Origin: Candidatus Acetothermia bacterium
Lineage (GTDB): Bacteria; Bipolaricaulota; Bipolaricaulia; RBG-16-55-9; DRXL01
NCBI GenBank assembly: GCA_016179105.1
Contig: JACOSB010000011.1
Span: 1-49,056, forward strand
Direction: 5' to 3'
DNA: 49,056 nucleotides
The notes beneath the pieces are model-generated. The model made no database searches. It had not been told where the DNA came from and saw only the letters and a list, made by a program, of their open reading frames with translations. Made by a program: the position numbers and the translations under genes. Of the stretch, positions 1-8,646 are shown in pieces (the first letter of the stretch is position 1; every line of letters begins with the position of its first letter).

Positions 1-2
1 TC

Positions 3-131
3 AGCTCCGGGACGATTACCGACGCCATGATCCAAGACTACATCAGCGAGCAAGAGGGCGAACCGGTTCATGATGATAGTCAATTTCGAATTGACGATAC
101 TCCGAACCCCTCGCCTTCAAGGCGAGGGTAG
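3..131 (+). CDS. tnpA: IS200/IS605-like transposase, C-terminal fragment
   Basis: An open frame enters from the left edge and ends at TAG 129-131, giving about 42 residues. It begins SSGTITDAMIQDYI and continues with an acidic stretch. In IS200-type TnpA proteins this 'G-T-x-T-x-x-x-I-x-x-Y-I' segment follows the catalytic helix and leads into the C-terminus. The last residues (PSPSRRG) are encoded by the right-end hairpin itself, a common overlap in compact IS elements. The catalytic tyrosine and HUH motif would lie outside the window, so activity cannot be judged. Confidence 0.6.
   Translation, partial: SSGTITDAMIQDYISEQEGEPVHDDSQFRIDDTPNPSPSRRG
108..128 (+). repeat. Perfect hairpin at the IS right end
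   Basis: CCCTCGCC (108-115) and GGCGAGGG (121-128) are exact reverse complements around a TTCAA loop; counting the inner T:A pairs the stem reaches 10 bp. It overlaps the last codons of the transposase fragment and fits the subterminal palindrome recognised by single-strand Y1 transposases. Confidence 0.65.
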
Positions 132-132
132 T

Positions 133-987
133 TCAGTTGCACTTCACGACGGGTTGGCCGAGCTGTCTGAGGCGTTGGCAGATGTTCTGGACCACGCGAA
201 TCCATTCGGAGGCATCGACGCTATCTACTTTGGCGGTGATGATCGCCAGCGAGCCAGGGTCGAGCTGGGGTCCAGCGGGGGAATTGGGTCGTTGTTGCGG
301 GATCGGGAGGTTAGCGCGAATCGCTTGCATCGCTGCTTCTTTGGCCGAGGAAGCGCTGCTCACTCCCAAGACATAGAGCTCAAGGCCTTGACTGATCTGC
401 CCTACGGGGATGTCGCGCAAGAGCGGATCGACTCCCAGAGGCAAGAGAACGTTCGGGAAGGGAGTTCCGAGAAAAATCCCAACTTTTTGCAACACACCCA
501 TCGTGTCAATTTGCGTCTGACGACGCGCATCCATCAAGTCTCTCAATTTACTCGAATCAAATGTGGGGGCACTCAAAAATTCGTATACAGTCGAAAAGAG
601 CCAATGGAGCGACGGAGAGTTGATGTCACAGTACGGGGAAATTTTTTGCATCGTGGCGGTCTTCTCAGTGATGCCCAGGCGAGAATCTGTGTTCAGAATC
701 GTGAGGAAGGCCAGAAAGAGAGTGGGTTCAGTACGATGACGTGTATATGGAGCTGGATTGAACTCAAGTTGGGCACATTTTCTGGTCAAGTCTTTGATCA
801 CCGGAGTGATGTCCATCCTGCTAATATAGTCATACACGGCCAGCTCAGCTTGGGTTTGATCGGTCGTCGGTTGCTGGTCCATTGTTTGAGCGAAAAAGAG
901 CGATGAAGTCATTACGTTGAGCCCTAGAAAAATAAGCACCGCCAGCTTGGCTCCACTGAGCAACGATCGACCCCTATGAATATCCAT
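133..987 (-). CDS. Secreted or membrane-anchored protein of unknown function
   Basis: 284 residues. The N-terminus has basic residues and then a hydrophobic stretch (about residues 14-33) ending near FFAQ, compatible with a signal peptide or anchor. The rest looks globular and extracytoplasmic, with scattered cysteines. I recognise no family. A good ribosome site (GGAAGGG) lies just before the ATG, and the gap to the upstream anti-sigma-like gene is only 18 bp, so it is probably third in the sigma-anti-sigma operon and may be its effector or sensor. Its stop lies 5 bp from the IS right-end hairpin, so the original C-terminus could have been changed by the insertion. Confidence 0.7.
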   Translation of the reverse strand: MDIHRGRSLLSGAKLAVLIFLGLNVMTSSLFFAQTMDQQPTTDQTQAELAVYDYISRMDITPVIKDLTRKCAQLEFNPAPYTRHRTEPTLFLAFLTILNTDSRLGITEKTATMQKISPYCDINSPSLHWLFSTVYEFLSAPTFDSSKLRDLMDARRQTQIDTMGVLQKVGIFLGTPFPNVLLPLGVDPLLRDIPVGQISQGLELYVLGVSSASSAKEAAMQAIRANLPIPQQRPNSPAGPQLDPGSLAIITAKVDSVDASEWIRVVQNICQRLRQLGQPVVKCN

Positions 988-1005
988 GACGATCCCTTCC
1001 TGACA

Positions 1006-1548
1006 TCAGAGATTCAATACACACTCTTGACGGCCCAAGAATTCAATGGTCTTAGGACAGCCTTGATAGATCTTCCAGTTTTGGTCGTCGATGACGAAGG
1101 CAAATCGCTGCGAAGCCCCTTGGATAGAGAAAGTCCCCGTCCAAACTCCCGGCTGATCGGGTTTTTGGCTCAGGGCGACCCGTGCCCACTCGGTAAAGCT
1201 GCCGGTCAAGGCCACTGACTTTGCTTTCGGATCGAAGACGGTGAAATCACAATAGGTAATATTGTTATCGAATACCGGCCCGCACTTGTAGGTGGCCAGG
1301 GTAATCGCACCCGGCTCTGTGGGCTTTAAGAGATAACCGAGAGCTAGACCTATCGCGAGACAGGCCATTGCCCCTGCCGCAACCCAGCCCCACCGAAGCG
1401 CCGGCAGAGGGCGCGCACTTGGGGCAGGTCTCAAGCGCTCCATAATCTTCTCTTCTACGTTCGCCAAGCGCGCTTCGTGCGCGGCGGCCTCGTCACGCAA
1501 GGTGAGAGAGAGAAAGTGATCCAGCTCTTCCTCATGCATCGGTTGCAT
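1006..1548 (-). CDS. Putative anti-sigma factor with a C-terminal glycogen-binding-like (CBM48/AMPK-beta type) domain
   Basis: 180 residues. The acidic N-terminal region (about 1-45) resembles the cytoplasmic part of membrane anti-sigma factors but lacks an HxxxCxxC zinc motif. One transmembrane helix follows at about 53-75. The external part (about 88-180) has the early-set beta-sandwich pattern of AMPK-beta/isoamylase N-terminal domains: 'VFDPKAKSVALTGSFTEW', then 'GVWTGTF' and 'FAFVIDD'. It overlaps the sigma gene by 17 bp and has an AAGGAG ribosome site inside that gene, so the two are translationally coupled. Anti-sigma activity is inferred from position and topology. The sensory domain may bind a glycan or simply be a beta-sandwich. 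Confidence 0.65.
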   Translation of the reverse strand: MQPMHEEELDHFLSLTLRDEAAAHEARLANVEEKIMERLRPAPSARPLPALRWGWVAAGAMACLAIGLALGYLLKPTEPGAITLATYKCGPVFDNNITYCDFTVFDPKAKSVALTGSFTEWARVALSQKPDQPGVWTGTFSIQGASQRFAFVIDDQNWKIYQGCPKTIEFLGRQECVLNL

Positions 1549-2095
1549 CAGCCTTCACTCCTTTTGCTTCTAATATCTTCTTCAGTTCGAGTTTCCCTCG
1601 ATGGAGCCGAGTTTTGACGGTACCTTCTGGAAGTTCCAAGATCTCGGCGATCTCTTTGTAATCCATATCTTGGTAATATCGCAAAACCAGCGGGAGTCTA
1701 TAGCTTTCGTCCAGCAGCTGTAAGGCATCTCGTAACATTTGATGGCGTTCATCCCGAGCCGCCGTGCGCGCCGGGTCTTCTCCTCCCACAAGCTTAGAAA
1801 TATGTTTTAACGGAGAGAAGAATTTTTCGCGGCGCAGTTTATTCTTACAGATATTGGCCGTCACGGTGAAGAGCCAGGTCGAGAACTTGCGGTCGATCTG
1901 GAAAGTGCGAAGACTCTGGTAGGCTCGGATGAACGCATCTTGCATGGCATCTTCAGCGTCGGCGGGTTTTCCCAAAATATGCAATGCAACGCCGAATACA
2001 GCTTGTTTATAGCGTATCACAATCTTCCCCCAAGAGTTCAGGTCCCCTTGTAACGATTTCTCGATCAATTCGCGCTCACTCTCAAGCGTCACCAT
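1532..2095 (-). CDS. ECF-type RNA polymerase sigma factor (RpoE-like)
   Basis: 187 residues. Sigma region 2 spans about residues 25-95, with the '-10' helix signature DAEDAMQDAFIRAYQSL and the FSTWLFTVTANICKNKLRR segment. A short linker leads to region 4 at about 125-180, with LPLVLRYYQDMDYKEIAEIL and the helix-turn-helix GTVKTRLHRGKLELKK. There is no region 1 or 3, as expected for the ECF group. It is the first gene of a three-gene operon with the membrane anti-sigma-like protein and a secreted protein. GAGGAG precedes the ATG. A TGAAAC/TGTATA pair about 55 bp upstream suggests autoregulation. Confidence 0.92.
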   Translation of the reverse strand: MVTLESERELIEKSLQGDLNSWGKIVIRYKQAVFGVALHILGKPADAEDAMQDAFIRAYQSLRTFQIDRKFSTWLFTVTANICKNKLRREKFFSPLKHISKLVGGEDPARTAARDERHQMLRDALQLLDESYRLPLVLRYYQDMDYKEIAEILELPEGTVKTRLHRGKLELKKILEAKGVKADATDA

Positions 2096-2150
2096 GGCTG
2101 CTCCTCTAGAGGCACCGTACGTTGTCTGCTGAACCGCCGCTCAATCGAAA

Positions 2151-2179
2151 TATACACACCTGAATGTCGATAAGTTTCA
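2151..2179 (-). promoter_or_regulatory. Candidate ECF-type promoter for the sigma factor operon
   Basis: On the minus strand TGAAAC (2179-2174) is followed after 17 bp by TGTATA (2156-2151), about 55 bp before the sigma-factor ATG. TGAAAC is the typical -35 element of SigW/SigX-type ECF sigma factors, and the spacing is right for autoregulation. The -10 only partly matches known ECF elements, so this is a pattern match. Confidence 0.45.
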
Positions 2180-2340
2180 CCGCTCCTGGTATAGCTTAGC
2201 AAAGAGACGCGCCGGCTGCGAACGGACCGCTGTCCGCTCGACTCTCAACCCAGTCGAACTGGCCGATCGACGGTCAACTTTTTGCTTGAACCAGTGGATA
2301 GTTAGAGTGAGTTAATGGTTTTCGGTCTCATAGCAAGACT

Positions 2341-3882
2341 TTAGTGGGTAATCCCCCGGGTACGAAAGAGAGCGGAGCCAAGGCCTACAGCTAAAAATAA
2401 AGATAGCAAGACAATAAACCAGTCACCGTAGCTGGTGTAGAATGTCCACCCGTCGTGGAGAACGATCCTCCCTCGGAGGGTCTTCTCCGTTTTTGCATCC
2501 GTAGTTTCTAGAATAACTCCCTTGTCTGAGACGATCCCCGAAATACCGGCGTTCGAGGCTTGGACGAAATATCTTCCCGTCTCTACAGCGCGAAAGACCC
2601 CTTTGGCAAAATGCTGCGGCAAGGCGAGCGAATCTTTGAACCAGCCGTCGTTCGTGATGGTGATGATCGCTTGCGACCCTGCTTGAATAAAATACCGGCT
2701 GATCGAGGCAAAGATCGACTCAAAGCAAATGGGTGTGGCGAAACTCCCTAGATCGGCGCGCAATGGCTGGAACTGCGCGCCGGGGGAGATTGAGCCAAGC
2801 GGAACGCGGTTCAATAAGTCTTTGAGCGGTCCCCATTGACGCAATCGCTCGATAAACGGGAAATATTCGGTGCTAAAGGGAACTAACTGGACTTTGTCGT
2901 ACGTAGAGACTAGTTGGCCTTGGGGCGAGAGGAGCGCGGCCGTATTGTAGAGCGCTCCCGGGTGGTCGAGTCGGTAATCGATCGTGCCGACGATCATCCA
3001 GGCTCGCTTGGCTATTGCTAATGAACTGAAACGAGAAAAAACTTCTGGATTACGCAGAATGAACGCGGGCAAAATCGTCTCCGGCAAGACGATCAAATCC
3101 ACAGGGCCTTGGACAGACTGCTCGACCTGAGAAGCATAGAGCTCTACTAAGCGATCGGTCTGGCTGGGGCTGCTGCGGTCAAGCTGATTGACGTGAGAAT
3201 GGACTATAGCGATTTCCAGAGAGCGAACAGTCTGAGTAGCCTCCGAATTCACTAAGAAATACCCGGTGAGCAGAGCCAAAGTAATGACTCCCAACCCCGC
3301 CAGCACGAAGCGAACTTGTCGGTGCTTGAGTGCCCAAAAGAAGAGTAAATTCACCAGCGCAATCAAAAAAGAGACGCCCCACGCGCCTGTGATCGATGCG
3401 ATTTGGATGAGTTTCGGTTGCGCATAAAGGGAATCGCTGAGATAGCCCCAGGTAAAGCCGTAGTGCGTGAGCGAGCGCACAAACTCTAAGCTCACCCAGA
3501 GCGCTGGCACGGCCAACCAGTGCAATCCTCGCACACTCTTTTGCAGGACGGAATATAGCCAACCGAAGACGCCCCAGTAGAGTGCCAAATAAGAGCAGAG
3601 CACCAAATAACCCAGCGCAATCCAAGGTCCAGCCCAGTCGCTGAGGAAAAAGAGCCAGTAAAGCAAGATCGCGAAGAACACAAAACCCGCGAGCCAACTG
3701 CTGAAAAAAGCGGCTTTGGCCCTGGAATTATCGAGTGCGAAGAAGAGCGGAATGAGTGAAAATGCCGAGAGCCAGTCGAGCCCATAGCCCGGCTGACTGA
3801 GCGCCGTCAGTGTCCCGGCCAGCAGCGCCAAGAGAAGAGAGAGCCAAGGCTTTTTCTCGCGTTGGATTTGGGTCGGGTTCAT
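2341..3882 (-). CDS. lnt: Apolipoprotein N-acyltransferase
   Basis: 513 residues, the usual length. It adds the third acyl chain to the N-terminal cysteine of lipoproteins at the periplasmic face of the inner membrane. The N-terminal half (about 1-215) has several hydrophobic helices; the second half is a nitrilase-like domain. The catalytic triad is visible: Glu in IVLPETILPAF, Lys in STYDKVQLVPF and Cys in ATPICFES. A final transmembrane helix lies near the C-terminus. It starts 1 bp after the upstream CcdA-like gene and is probably co-transcribed with it. lgt, the first enzyme of the same pathway, is divergent just beyond. Confidence 0.93.
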   Translation of the reverse strand: MNPTQIQREKKPWLSLLLALLAGTLTALSQPGYGLDWLSAFSLIPLFFALDNSRAKAAFFSSWLAGFVFFAILLYWLFFLSDWAGPWIALGYLVLCSYLALYWGVFGWLYSVLQKSVRGLHWLAVPALWVSLEFVRSLTHYGFTWGYLSDSLYAQPKLIQIASITGAWGVSFLIALVNLLFFWALKHRQVRFVLAGLGVITLALLTGYFLVNSEATQTVRSLEIAIVHSHVNQLDRSSPSQTDRLVELYASQVEQSVQGPVDLIVLPETILPAFILRNPEVFSRFSSLAIAKRAWMIVGTIDYRLDHPGALYNTAALLSPQGQLVSTYDKVQLVPFSTEYFPFIERLRQWGPLKDLLNRVPLGSISPGAQFQPLRADLGSFATPICFESIFASISRYFIQAGSQAIITITNDGWFKDSLALPQHFAKGVFRAVETGRYFVQASNAGISGIVSDKGVILETTDAKTEKTLRGRIVLHDGWTFYTSYGDWFIVLLSLFLAVGLGSALFRTRGITH

Positions 3883-3883
3883 C

Positions 3884-4615
3884 TCAGAGCTTCAAAATCC
3901 TAGAGACGATGATCTGATCGTAAATCAAGTAGGCACCTGCGGCGATCATGACTAACCCAGCCAGACGCTGCACCCAAGGAACCAAGAGCTTGAGGTATCG
4001 TTGGAGCAGCGATTTGAAGAAGACCGTGAGTAACGAGAGGGCCAGCATCATCACCGTCATCCCCCAGGCATAAGCCCCAAAGATCAGTAAGCCATTCGAA
4101 AGACTATTCGAGAGGGCATACGTGAGCACGGCGGCGAAAATCGGCAAGGTGCAACCGCACGACGTGATCGCGTACCCGACTCCATAAAAATAATAAAACG
4201 CAAGGCTCTCACCGGCGGATTGTCCACGCTGGAACTTTGCCGCAAGCCGCTCAAACGGGCCCGCCAAAGAAAAATCGCGCTTCATCAGCGTGAGCAGCCC
4301 GAGAAGGATGACGAGCGCACCGATGCTGGCTGCAATCCATGGGCTTGCGGGCAACAACGTCTTGTTCGCAAACGCAATTCCGATCAATGAGATGACGACT
4401 CCTAAGCCCCCAAAGACCGTAAAAAATCCTGCGCTGACGGTGACCCCGAGTGCCAGTCCATGCCAGCCGCGCGCACCCCAGCTTTGCTTGGGTGCGTCTG
4501 GCTTTCCCAAGTAATAAGAAACGTACGAGGGGAGCAGAGCAAACCCACACGGATTAAAAAACGTGTAGACTCCTGCCAAGAATGGGTAAACAAGCCCAGG
4601 GGTTTCCAAATTCAT
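3884..4615 (-). CDS. ccdA: CcdA/DsbD-like transmembrane thiol-disulfide transporter
   Basis: 243 residues, six predicted membrane helices. CcdA proteins pass electrons from cytoplasmic thioredoxin to extracytoplasmic thiol partners. The paired conserved cysteines are present: NPCGFALLPSY in the first helix and TSCGCTLP in the fourth, with the helix-breaking prolines typical of the family. It is translated just before lnt (1 bp gap). No thioredoxin-like partner or cytochrome c maturation gene is nearby, so the client is unknown. Confidence 0.82.
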   Translation of the reverse strand: MNLETPGLVYPFLAGVYTFFNPCGFALLPSYVSYYLGKPDAPKQSWGARGWHGLALGVTVSAGFFTVFGGLGVVISLIGIAFANKTLLPASPWIAASIGALVILLGLLTLMKRDFSLAGPFERLAAKFQRGQSAGESLAFYYFYGVGYAITSCGCTLPIFAAVLTYALSNSLSNGLLIFGAYAWGMTVMMLALSLLTVFFKSLLQRYLKLLVPWVQRLAGLVMIAAGAYLIYDQIIVSRILKL

Positions 4616-4699
4616 TCTCTGAGATTCACCGAACGCATTCTACCACGGGGCAATCTCGACTGCGAGGTCTCTTCGCTTATGTTTTGAGAAAGAAGATGC

Positions 4700-4729
4700 T
4701 TGACTTCGGCTCAACCCATAAGCTACAAT
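4700..4729 (+). promoter_or_regulatory. Sigma-70-type promoter of lgt
   Basis: TTGACT (4700-4705), an 18-bp spacer, then TACAAT (4724-4729). Its position excludes an lgt start at 4700 and supports the ATG at 4751. Confidence 0.65.
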
Positions 4730-4750
4730 CGGCCATTACCAGGAGGCGAT

Positions 4751-5611
4751 ATGCAGCCAGTACTCGTGCAAATTCCAACACCTTGGGGCACTATTACCAT
4801 TCGTTATTACGGTCTCATGTACGTCGTGGCTATCATTGTGGGAATCGTCTTGACGCGGCTTGAAGTGAAACGTAAAGGCATGCCCCTCTCGCTGGATGAT
4901 ATTCTGGACTTCGTGCTCGTGACGATTCCCGTGGCGATCGTCGGGGCACGTCTCTATTATGTCGCTTTCCAATGGGATCATTACAGTCAGAATCCCTTGG
5001 ATATTATCAAAATTTGGGAAGGTGGCTTAGCGATTCACGGAGGCTTGCTCGGCGGAGCCTTGATGCTCTGGGTCTTCTGCAAATGGAAAAAAGTTTCGTT
5101 CTGGCAATTTGCAGATGCCGTCGCGCCGAGTTTAGTCTTGGGTCAAGCGTTCGGTCGCTTCGGCAATTTTATGAACGGTGATGCGTACGGTGTGAAGACC
5201 GATGCGTCCTGGGGTCTTTATTTCCCCAAGGGCACTCCCGCCGGAGATGATGAGTTGTACGGAACCTTCCCCCAGCATCCGACGATGCTCTACGAGATGG
5301 TCGGGAATCTCTTGATTTTCGGGGTTCTCTGGTGGCTGCGACGCTATAATTTTAAGAATGGCTTTCTCGTTTCTTTCTATCTCGTGCTCTACTCTGGCCT
5401 TCGTTTCTTTGTTGAGTTTTTTAGGGCCGATGCGCTTTGTCTGTTGGGTGGAAAGGTTTGTTTGCAAGAGGGGACGGGGTTCTTCGAATCGTTGCGCACG
5501 GCTCAGCTCATCAGCCTTACCCTCTTTGTTGCTTTCTTAGCGCTCATCCTGGTGCGAAAACTATACCAGAGAGTTCCAGCGATGTCCGCTCACCCTCAGC
5601 ATCAGAGCTGA
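4751..5611 (+). CDS. lgt: Prolipoprotein diacylglyceryl transferase
   Basis: 286 residues. Transfers diacylglycerol from phosphatidylglycerol to the lipobox cysteine of prolipoproteins. Seven hydrophobic helices fit the family. Conserved motifs are present: HGGLLGG with its essential histidine (about residue 97), the signature GRFGNFMNG with the key Arg and Asn, and PTMLYEM. The residue after NG is Asp rather than the usual Glu. The start is set by AGGAGG ending 4 bp before the ATG and by the promoter at 4700. Its 3' end overlaps the convergent lptB by 10 bp. Divergent from the ccdA-lnt pair. Confidence 0.93.
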   Translation: MQPVLVQIPTPWGTITIRYYGLMYVVAIIVGIVLTRLEVKRKGMPLSLDDILDFVLVTIPVAIVGARLYYVAFQWDHYSQNPLDIIKIWEGGLAIHGGLLGGALMLWVFCKWKKVSFWQFADAVAPSLVLGQAFGRFGNFMNGDAYGVKTDASWGLYFPKGTPAGDDELYGTFPQHPTMLYEMVGNLLIFGVLWWLRRYNFKNGFLVSFYLVLYSGLRFFVEFFRADALCLLGGKVCLQEGTGFFESLRTAQLISLTLFVAFLALILVRKLYQRVPAMSAHPQHQS

Positions 5612-6324
5612 AAATTCTCGCCCAGATAGAAACGCTTGGCGACGGGGTCATTCGCGATCTCCTCGGGTTTGCCTACGAGCAAGATTTTTCCAAGATTTAA
5701 GAGATAGTTGTAGTCTGTGACCCGAAGGGCTTCGCGGACGTTGTGATCGGTAACGATCACCCCGATATGCTCCTCGGTTGCCAGTTGGCGAATGATCTTC
5801 TGAATGCCCTCGACGGAGATCGGGTCGATCCCGGAAAAGGGTTCGTCCAATAATATGAATTTGGGCGAAGTCGCGAGCGCGCGGGCGATCTCGACGCGCC
5901 GTCGCTCTCCCGACGAGAGCGTATCGGCTCGCTGATCGCGCAGCCGCTCGAGGTCGAGCTTTTTCAGAAGTGTTTCAATCGTTGTTTGGAGGGTCGCGCT
6001 CAGATGGTTTTGATTTTCTAACGTCAATCGGAGATTATCGAAGACAGATCGCTTGCGAAAGATCGAAGGCTCTTGCGGCAGATAATGAATCCCCCGTCGT
6101 GCCCGCTTATAGAACGGAAGATGCCCGATGGGTGCTTCGTCAAGAGAGATCTCGCCCGATTCGTGAGCGATCAACCCAGTCATCATGAAGAAAGTCGTCG
6201 TCTTGCCTGCCCCGTTCGGCCCCAAGAGTCCGATGATTTGCCCACTCTCGACCTGTAACGAGACACCGTCGACGACACGACGAGGCCCATAGCTCTTCAC
6301 CAAATTCTCTGCGCGCAAAATCAC
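5602..6324 (-). CDS. lptB: LPS export ABC transporter ATP-binding protein LptB
   Basis: 240 residues. Cytoplasmic ATPase that drives lipopolysaccharide extraction by LptFG-C. Walker A GPNGAGKTTTFF, Q-loop YLPQEPSIFRK, signature LSSGERRRVEIARAL, Walker B FILLDEPFSGIDP and the switch histidine in VTDHNVRE are intact and LptB-like. A longer frame exists upstream, but the real start is a GTG at 6324 (protein start [13 protein letters not shown]). It overlaps the lptC stop as GTGA and has GGAG upstream. Third gene of pyrG-lptC-lptB. lptA, lptF and lptG are not in the window. Confidence 0.92.
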   Translation of the reverse strand: MILRAENLVKSYGPRRVVDGVSLQVESGQIIGLLGPNGAGKTTTFFMMTGLIAHESGEISLDEAPIGHLPFYKRARRGIHYLPQEPSIFRKRSVFDNLRLTLENQNHLSATLQTTIETLLKKLDLERLRDQRADTLSSGERRRVEIARALATSPKFILLDEPFSGIDPISVEGIQKIIRQLATEEHIGVIVTDHNVREALRVTDYNYLLNLGKILLVGKPEEIANDPVAKRFYLGENFQL

Positions 6325-6881
6325 TTCGGGGGCTCCTTGGGCGTCTGTGTCTGTTTCCAGATCAGATGAGCGTCTCTCCGAATAGTTCCAATCCTCGTTT
6401 TGGGTGAATACTCGAACCCCATGCCCGTCAGAGTCATCTCCGGGTGCTCGACCCGCACGAGCGCTTCGGTCCACAGTTTCTCTTCTTTGGCTGCCCAACG
6501 CAAGTTTTCTGTCTGGAGCGTAAACTCCGAAGACGTGGCCACAATCTTGCCCGTCAGGCTCAGATCGTCGGTCTGAGAATTGAGGATGAGGTGCTCGGCT
6601 TGGACGTTGAGTGTTTCCTTGCCATCGCGAAAAAAGTTAAGCTCAATTTGGTCTGCCGACGTCTCGTCTTCGGTCGAGTGAATTTTTTTGGCGGTCAGTA
6701 CCCATACCTTGTTGCCCTGTGGATCGAGCTTAGTGAGGGAGGTCATTTCCAGCCCAAGCGAGGCCGGCGTCGAGGGAGGAAAGGCTTCTTCGGGCCTCAC
6801 GATGAACAAGAAAATACCGTATAATGCCATGAGGACGATGAAAATTCCGATTATCGCTAATGCTTTTTTCGTGCGAGGCAT
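6321..6881 (-). CDS. lptC: LPS export protein LptC-like (bitopic inner-membrane protein)
   Basis: 186 residues. One N-terminal membrane helix (about 8-28), then a periplasmic beta-jellyroll with the LptC/OstA pattern: '[17 protein letters not shown]', '[21 protein letters not shown]', '[14 protein letters not shown]' and a final '[13 protein letters not shown]'. LptC links LptB2FG to the periplasmic bridge. It overlaps pyrG upstream by 25 bp and lptB downstream by 4 bp, so the three are translated as one unit. Assignment rests on topology, repeat pattern and the lptB neighbour. Confidence 0.83.
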   Translation of the reverse strand: MPRTKKALAIIGIFIVLMALYGIFLFIVRPEEAFPPSTPASLGLEMTSLTKLDPQGNKVWVLTAKKIHSTEDETSADQIELNFFRDGKETLNVQAEHLILNSQTDDLSLTGKIVATSSEFTLQTENLRWAAKEEKLWTEALVRVEHPEMTLTGMGFEYSPKTRIGTIRRDAHLIWKQTQTPKEPPK

Positions 6882-8446
6882 GCTTGCACGAGTCCAGTGA
6901 AGAGAGGTCGAGGCTGGGTCGGTCGTGACTTGAATTCGGGGTGGAACTGGCTCGCCACAAAGTACGGGTGCGAAGCCAACTCTAAAATCTCCATGCGACG
7001 ACCGTCGGTCGATTTGCCGCTGTATTTGAGGCCGTTGGTTTCCAGCTCTTTGATATATTTCGGGTTCACTTCCCAGCGATGGCGGTGGCGCTCGTGGATG
7101 AGCGTTTCTCCATAAAGCCTATGCGCCATCGTCCCGCGCTCGATGACCACGGGGTAAGCGCCCAAGCGCATCGTCGCGCCCTTCTCCATCACGTCATGCT
7201 GTTCGGGCATCAAGTCAATGATGGGGTGAGGCGTCGCTCCGAACTCGGTGCTGTTGGCTCCCTTGAGCCCGAGCACGTTGCGTCCAAATTCCACCGTGGC
7301 TAATTGAAACCCATAACATATGCCTAAGAAAGGCACTTCGCGCGTCCGGGCATAACGGATCGCTTCAATCTTGCCTTCATGACCACGGCTGCCGAAGCCC
7401 ACGGGAACAATCAGGCCGTCGACCCCCTGCATCTGTGCTTCGGAGAACTGCTCGGCCTCGATCCAATGGACATCGATTCCTGAGTGGAGGGCCGCGCCGG
7501 CATGGATCAAGGCTTCTGTGTAACTGATATAGCTATCTTGAAGTTGCGTGTATTTACCGACAATCGCGATCTTGAGTCGCGACGAAGGATTCACCGCTGA
7601 TTCGACAAACGCATTCCACGCTTGAAAATCTTTCCCGCGCGGCTGTAGATGCAGTTGTTTTAGGATTAATTCTGTCAATCCTTGGCGCTCGAAGATCATC
7701 GGGACTTCGTAGATGAGTCGAACGTTGGGGTTGCTGATCACGGCTTCTGTGGGCACATCGCAGAAGAGCGAGATCTTTCGACGGATCGCATCGCTCAGTG
7801 GCTCATCGCTGCGAGCCACGATCACATCGGGCTGGATTCCGATCGTACGCAGCTCTTTGACCGAGTGTTGCGTCGGCTTTGTTTTCGGTTCGCCCACGGC
7901 TGATACGACCGGCACGAGCGTCGTGTGCACGAAGATACAATTCTCGTCGCCGAGCTCTTGATGCAGTTGACGAATCGCTTCCAAGAAGGGCATGCTCTCG
8001 ATGTCGCCGACCGTGCCACCGATCTCGACGATGACGACATTGGCTTGGTTCTTCTCGGCGATGCGCTTGATGGAAGACTTTATTTCATCGGTAACGTGCG
8101 GGATGATCTGGACCGTGACCCCCAGATAATCTCCGCGGCGCTCTTTTTCGATGACGCTTTTGTAGATTTTGCCCGTTGTGATGTTATGATCCTTGCTCAA
8201 GTCGACGTCCAGAAATCTTTCATAATTGCCGAGGTCCATATCGACCTCGCCGCCGTCGTCAAGCACAAAAACCTCGCCATGCTGATAGGGGTTCATCGTG
8301 CCCGCGTCGCAGTTGAGGTAGGGATCGATCTTGATGGCTGTTACTTGGAGCCCGCGGGATTTGAGCAAGAGGCCTATCGAAGAAGTAGAAACTCCCTTCC
8401 CTAGGCCTGAAAGCACCCCTCCGGTCACAAAAATATACTTGCTCAT
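6857..8446 (-). CDS. pyrG: CTP synthase
   Basis: 529 residues, full length. Makes CTP from UTP, ATP and glutamine. The N-terminal synthetase domain begins [16 protein letters not shown] with the ATP-binding loop, then [15 protein letters not shown]. The C-terminal class I glutamine amidotransferase has the nucleophile in GICYGFQLA and the His-Glu pair in [10 protein letters not shown]. First gene of an operon with lptC and lptB, under a clear TTGTCG-17-TATAAT promoter. Coupling of nucleotide synthesis with LPS export could reflect CMP-Kdo demand, but that is speculation. Confidence 0.96.
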   Translation of the reverse strand: MSKYIFVTGGVLSGLGKGVSTSSIGLLLKSRGLQVTAIKIDPYLNCDAGTMNPYQHGEVFVLDDGGEVDMDLGNYERFLDVDLSKDHNITTGKIYKSVIEKERRGDYLGVTVQIIPHVTDEIKSSIKRIAEKNQANVVIVEIGGTVGDIESMPFLEAIRQLHQELGDENCIFVHTTLVPVVSAVGEPKTKPTQHSVKELRTIGIQPDVIVARSDEPLSDAIRRKISLFCDVPTEAVISNPNVRLIYEVPMIFERQGLTELILKQLHLQPRGKDFQAWNAFVESAVNPSSRLKIAIVGKYTQLQDSYISYTEALIHAGAALHSGIDVHWIEAEQFSEAQMQGVDGLIVPVGFGSRGHEGKIEAIRYARTREVPFLGICYGFQLATVEFGRNVLGLKGANSTEFGATPHPIIDLMPEQHDVMEKGATMRLGAYPVVIERGTMAHRLYGETLIHERHRHRWEVNPKYIKELETNGLKYSGKSTDGRRMEILELASHPYFVASQFHPEFKSRPTQPRPLFTGLVQACLARKKH

Positions 8447-8527
8447 AACTCTACTCTAACTCAAAACTCCCCATCCCGCATGTCTCAAAATAGCAGTGGC
8501 TGCCAAACAGTTGTGAGTAACACCCCG

Positions 8528-8556
8528 ATTATACAGACACGTATCAAAATCGACAA
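8528..8556 (-). promoter_or_regulatory. Promoter of pyrG-lptC-lptB
   Basis: On the minus strand TTGTCG (8556-8551), 17 bp, TATAAT (8533-8528). About 80 nt of leader follow before the pyrG ATG. No pyrG-type C-run attenuation signal was seen in the leader. Confidence 0.7.
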
Positions 8557-8597
8557 GGCCAAAATTCTCGCTTTCAGAAAAGCAGACCTTCTTTGTC

Positions 8598-8626
8598 TTG
8601 ATTTTTGATCTCAGTCTGTCCATAAT
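8598..8626 (+). promoter_or_regulatory. Promoter of moaA
   Basis: TTGATT (8598-8603), 17 bp, CATAAT (8621-8626), 20 bp before the moaA ATG. It diverges from the pyrG promoter about 40 bp away. Confidence 0.6.
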
Positions 8627-8646
8627 CGACGAGCGAAAGAAAAAAT

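Larger units (their letters stand above)
1..135 (+). mobile_element. Right end of an IS200/IS605-type insertion sequence (truncated by the window edge)
   Basis: The window opens inside a short reading frame that looks like the C-terminus of a Y1-type transposase. It is followed directly by a perfect subterminal hairpin (108-128), the structure that marks the right end in this family. The exact cleavage point cannot be fixed without the left end; it should lie just beyond the hairpin. The next gene, on the opposite strand, stops at 133, so the element abuts or touches that gene's 3' end. The element identity is inferred from about 42 residues plus the hairpin. Confidence 0.6.

Noticed and set aside
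70..906. Plus-strand ORF of 278 codons opposite the secreted-protein gene
   Set aside because: It mirrors the minus-strand gene, which has a ribosome site, signal sequence and operon context. The plus-strand translation is rich in Arg/Gly and shows no motif.
2200..2340. Set of short inverted repeats between lnt and the sigma gene as a regulatory RNA
   Set aside because: CGGAC/GTCCG and CCAGT/ACTGG stems are only 5 bp with no T-run or conserved layout; too weak to call.
4700..4750. Upstream ATG for lgt adding 17 residues
   Set aside because: It lies within the -35 box of the promoter and would not be on the transcript.
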